From positions 1 to 14,109 of the forward strand of contig JAUXFG010000098.1 in assembly GCA_030620115.1 (NCBI GenBank): 14,109 bases of DNA. The letters run 5' to 3'. The notes below the pieces were generated by a model. The model was given only the letters and a program-made list of their open reading frames with translations, searched no databases and was not told the origin of the DNA. Origin of the DNA: Candidatus Fermentibacterota bacterium (GTDB taxonomy: Bacteria > JAFGKV01). The stretch's first letter is position 1. Each line of letters begins with the position of its first letter. The translations under genes were made by a program, and so were the position numbers. Below are positions 1 to 5,880 of the stretch, piece by piece.

Positions 1-30
1 AGCACTTCCCGGCCTGTCCTGAAACATTCC

Positions 31-68
31 TAAATCTCTAGTAAATCTATGGATTTAGTGGAGATTTA
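31..68. other. AT-rich stem-loop, function unknown
   Basis: Two 17-nt arms (31-47, TAAATCTCTAGTAAATC, and 52-68) are complementary except for one G:G mismatch and one T:G wobble, around a 4-nt loop (48-51). The 3' side runs into TTCTT. This could be the terminator of a gene ending left of the window, but the stem is AT-rich and the T-tract is broken, so a transcript-stabilising or dispersed hairpin is equally possible. It lies about 180 bp before the DUF362 gene. Confidence 0.5.
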
Positions 69-246
69 TTCTTGGCGCGACCCTCGACTTGGAATAGCCT
101 TACGGGCACTCCGCATTCATGGTGTTTCTGGGGGTGATGAGCACTGCTGCGAAAATCGTTGCAGGCATTCATGATGGCATGGATATTGCTCACACTGCTG
201 GGTAATCCGGCATGTGCAGGTCGAAGGGATCCATCGGGAGGTTGTT

Positions 247-1566
247 ATGGCCCGGTCTATCAGCAGGAGGCAGTTCATTGGTTCCGGTGCGGCAACAGTG
301 GGGGCCAGTTTCTTGGGTTTTGTGCCCAAGATCTCAGGTGGCCAGCCGCAGAGGGGGGGTGGGCTCTTTCCGGGCATGGGAACCATCGTCTGGCATCCGG
401 AAGCCACCTCGGGGCATAGCGTTGACCTGCACGTGGCGCAGCTGATGGTTGATCGCGGTCTCATGGCGCTCACGGGTGAGGCCGATGCGGTTTCGGCCCT
501 GGAGAGACTTCTTCCCGGGCTCGAGCCGAGCAGCAAGATCGTCATAAAGATCAATCTGATTGCGGGTGTATCCCATTGTTGGACCCGATGGGAGATCGTC
601 CAGTCATTGGTCAATCGCCTGGTGGAAACCCTGGACGGCGTTTTTCCTGCGCAGAATATCACGATATTTGACCAACACGATCTGCCATCTCACGGCTATA
701 CGCAGGAGCGATTCCCGGGAGTCAATCTATCCAGCAGCAACCAGTGCTCATCTGGAGTCATGATTCCTACTCCAGGACGAACCTCTGAGCTCTCCCGGTT
801 CATTGCAGAGGCCCAATTCCTGATCAATTGTCCCGTTCTCAAGAATCATGGCTCGAATGAATTCACCCTGGGCATGAAGAACCACTACGGGAGCGTGAGC
901 CCTTCCACCTGGTGCGGGAATTATGACGGGCTCCTGGAGATCAATAGGTTCGGTGACATCAAAGACAAGACAATGCTCGTATTGCTCGACGGGCTTTTTG
1001 GAACCTTCGTGAGTGGGCTTGGCGGCGGTCCTGATAGCTGGACGCTTTACCCCGGCAATACGCCGAGACGGATTTTCTTGGGCACCGATCCATGCGTGGT
1101 GGAGTATCTCGGCCAGCAGACCATCAACGAACAACGGGAAGCCAGTGGGACCGAAGTGCTGATAGACCACTACTTGTATCGGGCGGGAGCCGCCCCCTAC
1201 AACCTGGGCATTGCGGATCCCGATCAGATGACCATCGAGTTCGTGGACGCTTCGGTTTCCGGAGTCACCCATGGACCAGTTGCCCCTCTGTGGATGTCTC
1301 TGGGCGCGCCGTGGCCAAATCCGTTTCGACGACAGACATCATGGAGACTCAAGCTCGCAAGATCAACGGCTGTTACTGCCTCGGTGCACGATCTTGCGGG
1401 ACGGAGGGTAAGAAGCCTGTTGCGCAGGGAGTTGCCACACGGCACGCATGCTTTGACCTGGGACGGGGCGCGAGATGATGGGGCCTTGGCTGGTACGGGG
1501 AGTTATATACTGACAGTAGAGGCTTCGGACAGAAGGGTATCAGGAGTCGTGACACTGGTAAGATGA
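247..1566 (+). CDS. Tat-exported DUF362 protein with C-terminal FlgD-like Ig domain
   Basis: The product is 439 aa. I chose ATG 247 because GGGAGGT sits 5 nt upstream (235-241) and because it places a twin-arginine signal at the extreme N-terminus: S6-R7-R8-Q9-F10-I11 followed by a Gly/Ala-rich hydrophobic stretch to about residue 28. An upstream ATG at 214 would bury this signal. The core (about 75-320) resembles DUF362, with the typical CPVLKNHG (195-202) and GMKNHYG (209-215) stretches. DUF362 proteins are poorly characterised; some carry ferredoxin domains, but none is visible here. The last 85 residues or so (from about 353, PWPNPF) read like the FlgD-type Ig/T9SS-like sorting domain, with the pattern D-L-x-G-R-x-V, then WDG, then G-S-Y. 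The protein therefore probably works in the periplasm or at the cell surface. Substrate unknown. It appears monocistronic, followed by a repeat-filled gap. Confidence 0.85.
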   Translation: MARSISRRQFIGSGAATVGASFLGFVPKISGGQPQRGGGLFPGMGTIVWHPEATSGHSVDLHVAQLMVDRGLMALTGEADAVSALERLLPGLEPSSKIVIKINLIAGVSHCWTRWEIVQSLVNRLVETLDGVFPAQNITIFDQHDLPSHGYTQERFPGVNLSSSNQCSSGVMIPTPGRTSELSRFIAEAQFLINCPVLKNHGSNEFTLGMKNHYGSVSPSTWCGNYDGLLEINRFGDIKDKTMLVLLDGLFGTFVSGLGGGPDSWTLYPGNTPRRIFLGTDPCVVEYLGQQTINEQREASGTEVLIDHYLYRAGAAPYNLGIADPDQMTIEFVDASVSGVTHGPVAPLWMSLGAPWPNPFRRQTSWRLKLARSTAVTASVHDLAGRRVRSLLRRELPHGTHALTWDGARDDGALAGTGSYILTVEASDRRVSGVVTLVR

Positions 1567-1583
1567 GGTGGCATTTTAGGAGG

Positions 1584-1597
1584 GTTCAGGGTTCAGG
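1584..1597 (+). repeat. GTTCAGGG-type dispersed repeat
   Basis: GTTCAGGGTTCAGG, a short copy of the family that also appears at 3710-3720 and as a four-fold 22-bp tandem at 11535-11611. All copies are intergenic. Confidence 0.6.
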
Positions 1598-1672
1598 ATT
1601 TTGGGTGGTACCGAGAATGTGGGCTTCTTTCGTGACTGCGCTTGGAAGAAGAAACGCCGAACATCCCCTCGC

Positions 1673-1689
1673 CTACGCTTCTTGCGTAG
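1673..1689. other. Small perfect hairpin
   Basis: CTACGC (1673-1678) and GCGTAG (1684-1689) pair around a 5-nt loop. Flanking CCCC (1665-1668) and GGGG (1694-1697) could extend the structure past an internal loop. There is no T-run after it, so a classical terminator is not supported although it lies about 110 bp after the DUF362 stop. Confidence 0.35.
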
Positions 1690-1739
1690 ATGTGGGGAGG
1701 AGTTCGGGACGAAGTCTATGGGGATTTTGTGAGGAAGAT

Positions 1740-1805
1740 GGAGGGCCATGCTCCGTCATGGCCGTTGATGCTCGATACGACTGACGCGACGGAGCGCGTC
1801 CCTCC
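1740..1805. repeat. Imperfect inverted-repeat element with 18-nt arms
   Basis: The left arm (1740-1757, GGAGGGCCATGCTCCGTC) and the right arm (1788-1805) match as inverted repeats at their outer 6 and inner 8 positions, with a poorly matched centre. The 30-nt middle carries no gene. It looks like a dispersed palindromic intergenic element rather than a terminator, since no T-tract follows. Confidence 0.5.
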
Positions 1806-1895
1806 AGAGATTCTGATAGCTCGTGTTGGACGTGACAATGCGTGTCATTCTGAGGGAGGAGGGAGAGCTGATGGCTTGGACAGAAGGATTGAGAG

Positions 1896-1916
1896 ATTGA
1901 ACATCGAACATCAAAC
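1896..1916 (+). repeat. Heptad repeat array (ATCGAAC family), copy 1
   Basis: Three consecutive 7-mers: ATTGAAC, ATCGAAC, ATCAAAC. The same family recurs at 3636-3670, 10443-10471 and, inverted, 10528-10555. This copy ends only 12 bp before the ispG start, so it occupies the place where a ribosome binding site would normally be. Confidence 0.7.
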
Positions 1917-1928
1917 ATCCGCCACCTC

Positions 1929-3620
1929 ATGACACGCAGGCGTTCCAGAGCGGTGGGCGTTGGCGCGGTCACCATTGGGGGGGGGAACCCACCGGTCATT
2001 CAATCCATGACCAACACTGCCACGACTGATGTCGAGTCCACGGTTCGGCAGATCATTGCTTTGCAGCACGGGGGCGCCCGGCTGGTTCGTCTTGCTGTTC
2101 CGGACAGACGAAGTCTTCATGCCCTCCCCGCCATACAAAAGCGGATAACGGAAAGGCATTGCAATGTGCCACTGATCGCCGATGTGCACTTTTCCCTCGC
2201 CATTGCACGAGAGGCGCTGGATCATGTCGAGAAGCTGCGCATTAACCCCGGGAATCTGCTCGAACTTTCCCGAGGCCGATCCTCGGGCAAGGCGGTACGA
2301 GACTCGGCTCATGATTTTGGCGCTGCCGAGGCGTTGGCTGATCTGCTCAAAGCTGCGCGGGATGCGGGCCGTGCCGTGCGCGTGGGGGTGAATCAAGGGA
2401 GTCTCTCGCGGAGGATTGTGGATTCGCTCGGAGTCGGCCCCGAGGCCATGGTTGCCTCGGCGTTGGAGTATGTCCGGGTGGCCGACACTGTGGGTTTCGG
2501 AGATCTCGTGATTTCGCTCAAATCGTCAGATCCTTGGACTGTGGTGAAAGCCCATAGGGATCTCGCCGGGAAAGGCGTACCCTATCCCTTCCATGTCGGC
2601 GTGACCGAAGCGGGCTGGGGGCTTCAAGGCAGGGCACGGAGTGCCGCGGGCTTGGGGCCGCTTCTCAGGGAAGGATTAGTGGACACACTCAGGGTGTCTC
2701 TCGCAGATCCCCCCGAACAAGAGCTTCCCGTGGCACAGGCATTGGTTGCCGCCGAGAGGCCGCTCATCGATTCCTCACACCAACCAGGGAGCGGTCAGGT
2801 TCTGGGCGTGCAGCTAGCTGCCATGGCGGATCGTCAGATCCCCAAGGGAGTGCGATTTCGAATGATCAGCGAGGGAAACTCCGGGGGAGCGAGGCTCTAT
2901 CCCTGTGGCGTTGATAGAGATTTCGTGCCTGTCATAGATGTGGATGACACCATTGTTCCCTCTGTTGAAGAAGGAAGCATATTTCGGATAGTCGGCAAAC
3001 CTGCCTCACCCCAGGAGCTTGCAGATTGGATCCAGAGGCGATTGCTGAACACGGACGTGCCCGCACACGCATCAATGATCCAGCTTCCGTTGCCTGGTCC
3101 CGGATGGGGAGGGCATGAGAACCTGACCAGGTCGCTTGCCGCGTTTTCTTGTCCCCTCTGCTGGGAGGCGCACGTTTTTTCCGAGCAGGAGCTGATGCTG
3201 GCATTGGCGGATCTCGCACAGCTCCATGAGGCTGGGTTGCTTCAGTGGTTAGAGCTTCAGACTGGAGGGATGCCGGCTGAGGATCGAGAGCATGGATTGG
3301 ATGTGCTTCAGGGATTGGGTACAGGGGATTGGTGCGCCGAGATCATTGCATGTCCACAGTGTGGGCGGAACCGGATCGATGTTCCGGGCCTCGCACGCGC
3401 GGTTCGCATCGAGTTCGGGCATCTTGCAGGATTGAAGTTGGCGGTCATGGGGTGTATTGTGAATGGTCCGGGAGAGATGGTCGATGCGGATTTCGGGTTT
3501 GTGGGGCAGGGAGAGGGCCTGGTGGCTCTCTATGCCCATGGGGAAATGACTGAGATGTCTCTGCCGGTAGAGCGGGCGCTGGAACATCTCAAGGAGTTGG
3601 TGACACGGGAAGGCTATTAG
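1929..3620 (+). CDS. ispG: 4-hydroxy-3-methylbut-2-en-1-yl diphosphate synthase, long type (IspG/GcpE)
   Basis: The enzyme converts 2-C-methyl-D-erythritol 2,4-cyclodiphosphate to HMBPP in the MEP isoprenoid pathway; it is a cytoplasmic [4Fe-4S] enzyme. The 563-aa product starts with the family N-terminus (VGAVTIGGGNPPVIQSMTNT), continues through the TIM barrel (ADVHF, RINPGNL, GVTEAGWG, DTLRVSL) and ends with the iron-sulphur domain: C475-PQ-C478 and C509-IVNGPG-E516 match the three cysteines and the glutamate that bind the cluster. Between barrel and cluster domain (about 280-468) lies an insert typical of the long form found in Chlamydia, Bacteroidetes and plants; it makes the protein longer than the roughly 370-400 aa short forms. 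The insert carries an extra C408-x2-C411. ATG 1929 suits the family N-terminus, but no purine-rich ribosome binding site precedes it. Confidence 0.95.
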   Translation: MTRRRSRAVGVGAVTIGGGNPPVIQSMTNTATTDVESTVRQIIALQHGGARLVRLAVPDRRSLHALPAIQKRITERHCNVPLIADVHFSLAIAREALDHVEKLRINPGNLLELSRGRSSGKAVRDSAHDFGAAEALADLLKAARDAGRAVRVGVNQGSLSRRIVDSLGVGPEAMVASALEYVRVADTVGFGDLVISLKSSDPWTVVKAHRDLAGKGVPYPFHVGVTEAGWGLQGRARSAAGLGPLLREGLVDTLRVSLADPPEQELPVAQALVAAERPLIDSSHQPGSGQVLGVQLAAMADRQIPKGVRFRMISEGNSGGARLYPCGVDRDFVPVIDVDDTIVPSVEEGSIFRIVGKPASPQELADWIQRRLLNTDVPAHASMIQLPLPGPGWGGHENLTRSLAAFSCPLCWEAHVFSEQELMLALADLAQLHEAGLLQWLELQTGGMPAEDREHGLDVLQGLGTGDWCAEIIACPQCGRNRIDVPGLARAVRIEFGHLAGLKLAVMGCIVNGPGEMVDADFGFVGQGEGLVALYAHGEMTEMSLPVERALEHLKELVTREGY

Positions 3621-3635
3621 CCAGGGGTCGGAAAC

Positions 3636-3686
3636 GTTCAACATCGAACATTCAACATCGAATGTCGAACCATGGGAACGAAGAAC
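3636..3686 (+). repeat. Heptad repeat array, copy 2, with conserved tail
   Basis: Five 7-mers in a row (GTTCAAC, ATCGAAC, ATTCAAC, ATCGAAT, GTCGAAC; 3636-3670) are followed by ATGGGAACGAAGAAC (3672-3686). The same heptads followed by the identical 15-bp tail occur at 10443-10487, so the repeated module is about 50 bp and more than simple sequence. Confidence 0.75.
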
Positions 3687-3709
3687 GCGCATCCAGTCAC
3701 GTGTCAGAG

Positions 3710-3720
3710 GTTCAGGGTTC
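3710..3720 (+). repeat. GTTCAGGG-type dispersed repeat
   Basis: GTTCAGGGTTC, the same core as at 1584-1597 and in the tandem at 11535-11611. Confidence 0.55.
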
Positions 3721-3740
3721 GGGTCAGACAGGGGAGTAGC

Positions 3741-3777
3741 GTCCATCTGTCTCCATCCTGTTCTTGACGGGATGGAC
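3741..3777 (+). other. Stem-loop with two competing pairings
   Basis: CCATCCTG (3753-3760) pairs with CGGGATGG (3768-3775), with one T:G wobble and a 7-nt loop. Alternatively GTCCATC (3741-3747) pairs perfectly with GATGGAC (3771-3777), using the same right arm. This sits about 80 bp before the membrane-protein gene. It could end ispG transcription or influence the next gene, but no T-tract follows and no regulatory class is recognised. Confidence 0.35.
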
Positions 3778-3857
3778 TGGCTAGGCTTTCGTAGTCACCC
3801 TGACATCATAGTACGATCCGGATTTTGATCTTCGCTTCATCATGGAAGAGGCCAATC

Positions 3858-5123
3858 ATGAGTGAATCACGCGCAACAGCAAGACTTCTGATGGTTCTCT
3901 TGCTGATCTTGATGAAAGCTGTTCTTGTGAGTCTTGTGGTGCCGCCTGGGTACGTGACCAACGAGACCGCCCACTATCGAGCCGCGGAGGCCATCACGAT
4001 CTCCGGCTCCTTGAAGGGATCCGCTACGAAGATAGCGCACAGGGAAGTCTACGTTCTCAGAAAATATGCCGAAGCTGTTGACGGTCACGTGCCGGGCCGC
4101 AGCCATGCGGAGTTCACAAGGCTTGGGAAACAGCTCACACAGCCCGATTCCCGGCACCGCGTCGGGATATCGGATATCTCCCCTCGTGCCAGCATATCTC
4201 CCGCATATTCCGTATTCCTCTCGCGGATAGGCGTCTGGCTTTCATCCGTTGAGCTGCGGTGGCGATGGACGGCAATGCGGTTTCTTAATGTGTGCCTGAT
4301 GCTCGTGACAGCGCTCCTGGTCTATCTCGCTTTGCGCACCATATTCGCCGAACCGAGCGGTCTCCCGTTGCTTGGATGTTTCCTGATCGGGTTTGGACCA
4401 TGGGCAGGGGTTGACTCTGTGCTCCTGGGGTCTGCGCCTCTCCTGGCAGTTCTGTGGGCAGCGTGGTTGTGGCGCATGTCGGCATTGTTGAAGAAGCCAG
4501 GATTGTACGACATGATCCTGGTGCTCCTGATCGCATTGGCGATGTCTTCGGTGGGAGTGGAAGGATTGACGGCATTGGTCTGCACTCTGGGAGCCAGCAT
4601 ATTCCTTTTCTGGAAGGGGCGTGACGACCTCGGTATCCATATATGCATTTTCGCTGTTCTGCTTTCATTGATTGGCATTGTTCTATGGATTCCCCACGCG
4701 ATGTCAGGTACGGCTCCAGTAGGAGTTCCTGAGGGGCTGGATACGTCGTGGGTAGCAATGCTCTTCGGGGCGACTTCTCTCCCTCTGGGAAGTCCGCCAA
4801 AAGCATTTGCCATCTTCTGGGCAGTCATGTTCCTCATCAGCCTCTCTGGTATCATGATCTGGGCGCTGAAAGGAAGATCCGGGCGGAAGCTTGTTGCCGT
4901 ATCCATGCCTGCCCTGATCGGCTTGATTTTGATCGCTGTTGCATGGCCTGGTGCTTACTTTCGGGTGGTGGCGGCCGCACCACTATTGGCCGTAATCATG
5001 GCTGCGGGCCTTGGGGCGGTTAGCGACCGGAGGCAATGGCTCGTCACCGCCAGTGTCGGTGCTATTGTTCTGCTGGATTGGGCAGTCGTGCTTCTATGGC
5101 TCGTATCGGGGCTCTACTCATGA
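3858..5123 (+). CDS. Multi-span membrane protein, DUF2142/GT39-like
   Basis: The product is 421 aa. ATG 3858 is preceded by GGAAGAGG (3844-3851) at 6 nt; a TTG at 3825 would add 11 residues without such a site. One N-terminal membrane segment (about 9-28) is followed by N35-E-T-A-H-Y at the place where DUF2142 and GT39 proteins carry their first-loop PDExxH-like motif, then a soluble loop of about 90 residues, then roughly nine hydrophobic segments to the C-terminus. Such proteins use lipid-linked sugars or assemble surface polysaccharide at the cytoplasmic membrane. Here the usual acidic D before E is N35, so catalytic competence is doubtful. The next gene overlaps by ATGA, so the two probably act together. 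Family assignment rests on motif placement and topology only. Confidence 0.65.
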   Translation: MSESRATARLLMVLLLILMKAVLVSLVVPPGYVTNETAHYRAAEAITISGSLKGSATKIAHREVYVLRKYAEAVDGHVPGRSHAEFTRLGKQLTQPDSRHRVGISDISPRASISPAYSVFLSRIGVWLSSVELRWRWTAMRFLNVCLMLVTALLVYLALRTIFAEPSGLPLLGCFLIGFGPWAGVDSVLLGSAPLLAVLWAAWLWRMSALLKKPGLYDMILVLLIALAMSSVGVEGLTALVCTLGASIFLFWKGRDDLGIHICIFAVLLSLIGIVLWIPHAMSGTAPVGVPEGLDTSWVAMLFGATSLPLGSPPKAFAIFWAVMFLISLSGIMIWALKGRSGRKLVAVSMPALIGLILIAVAWPGAYFRVVAAAPLLAVIMAAGLGAVSDRRQWLVTASVGAIVLLDWAVVLLWLVSGLYS

Positions 5124-5746
5124 GAAGAATGAACGTCACAAGAATCGTGGTGGCAGTGGCGCTTCTGGCGCTTGGCATCGTCTTACCAGTAAGCCGTTTC
5201 TCGAAGCTTTGCTGGCAGGAGGAACAAGCTTGTGGTGGATTGCCTTGTGTGCTCAAGCCGAGGAGCGAAGCCACCTTTTTTCTTACTCTCCACCATTCGG
5301 GCCTTATGGGTTTCTTGGTTCCACTGGTGACCGAATCAAAGCCCGTTTCCGCGGAATTGGAGATTCGATCCGTTCCTGACGGCTCACCGCTTCTGACCGT
5401 TCCCATGGCGTTGCGCGCCGATGCACTCACGACCCGTTTCGATCCGCTCTGGCTTCCCCAAAATCAATCGTTCAGTTTCACTATCAGGCTTGGGGAGGGT
5501 GAGGAGCGCCTGTTCTTGCGATGTAGGCGGGGGGATGGTTCTGGGCGGGAGCGCCCTATGGGGGTGGTCTCTTATGCCTTTGGGGAAGGCAAATGGAGAA
5601 ATGTCCGCGCATGGGTCGATGCCAGGCTCCATCCCTTTGTTCCTCCCGGCGCGTTGGCGGTGGTTTCGTTTCTTCTTCTTTTTGGACCCGGCTTGAGTCT
5701 GGGTGTGGCGGTGTTGGTGTTTTGGCCTTCCAGAAGAAGAGGATAG
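5120..5746 (+). CDS. Small membrane-anchored protein with two transmembrane segments
   Basis: I do not recognise a family. ATG 5120 overlaps the upstream stop as ATGA and gives 208 aa; ATG 5129 is the next option. The protein has an N-terminal hydrophobic segment (about 7-24), a soluble domain of about 150 residues rich in alternating hydrophobic residues that looks beta-stranded (for example SFSFTIRL and RLFLRC), and a C-terminal hydrophobic segment (about 178-203) ending in a positive tail, RRRG. The positive tail and the polarity suggest both ends in the cytoplasm and the domain outside. Translational coupling to the DUF2142-like gene suggests a partner or accessory subunit. Extra-cytoplasmic beta-domains with C-terminal anchors are common beside such membrane proteins, but no function can be assigned. 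Confidence 0.7.
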   Translation: MRRMNVTRIVVAVALLALGIVLPVSRFSKLCWQEEQACGGLPCVLKPRSEATFFLTLHHSGLMGFLVPLVTESKPVSAELEIRSVPDGSPLLTVPMALRADALTTRFDPLWLPQNQSFSFTIRLGEGEERLFLRCRRGDGSGRERPMGVVSYAFGEGKWRNVRAWVDARLHPFVPPGALAVVSFLLLFGPGLSLGVAVLVFWPSRRRG

Positions 5747-5766
5747 GAATGGGGGAAAAGGGAAGA

Positions 5767-5803
5767 GGAATCTATAATCTGTCAATCTGGAATCTATAAT
5801 CTG
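5767..5803 (+). repeat. 22-bp tandem repeat (GGAATCTATAATCTG), 1.7 copies
   Basis: GGAATCTATAATCTG occurs at 5767-5781 and again at 5789-5803, exactly 22 bp apart, in the gap after the small membrane-protein gene. Non-coding. Confidence 0.7.
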
Positions 5804-5819
5804 AGAAGGGAAGCATTTC

Positions 5820-5855
5820 GAATTGCGGGATTGCGGATTGAAGATTGGGAATTGA
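5820..5855 (+). repeat. Degenerate GATTG-rich low-complexity repeat
   Basis: A run of related short words (GGGATTGCGGATTG, AAGATTGGG, AATTGAG) lies directly before the GreA-fusion ribosome binding site. It looks like another intergenic simple-repeat family. No coding potential. Confidence 0.5.
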
Positions 5856-5880
5856 GTCTGCCAGCTGGAGGAAACATCGA

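Larger units (their letters stand above)
1567..1928. other. Gene-free repeat island between the DUF362 gene and ispG
   Basis: This 362-bp spacer has no convincing coding sequence. It holds several dispersed low-complexity elements listed separately: GTTCAGGGTTCAGG (1584-1597), a small hairpin (1673-1689), GTTCGGGACGAA (1702-1713), a large imperfect inverted repeat (1740-1805) and heptad repeats (1896-1916) ending just before ispG. No promoter is evident by eye. Confidence 0.6.

Noticed and set aside
72-100. Sigma-70-like promoter (TTGGCG with TAGCCT at 17 bp)
   Set aside because: The -10 match is weak (3 of 6), and such matches are expected by chance.
119-205. 28-codon frame before the DUF362 gene
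   Set aside because: No ribosome binding site and no coupling to the gene; likely chance.
117-662. Long minus-strand open frame over the DUF362 gene
   Set aside because: It has no recognisable domains, and the opposite strand encodes a clear Tat-signal DUF362 protein.
1567-1928. Remnant insertion sequence in the repeat island
   Set aside because: No transposase fragment in any frame and no terminal repeats with a target duplication were seen.
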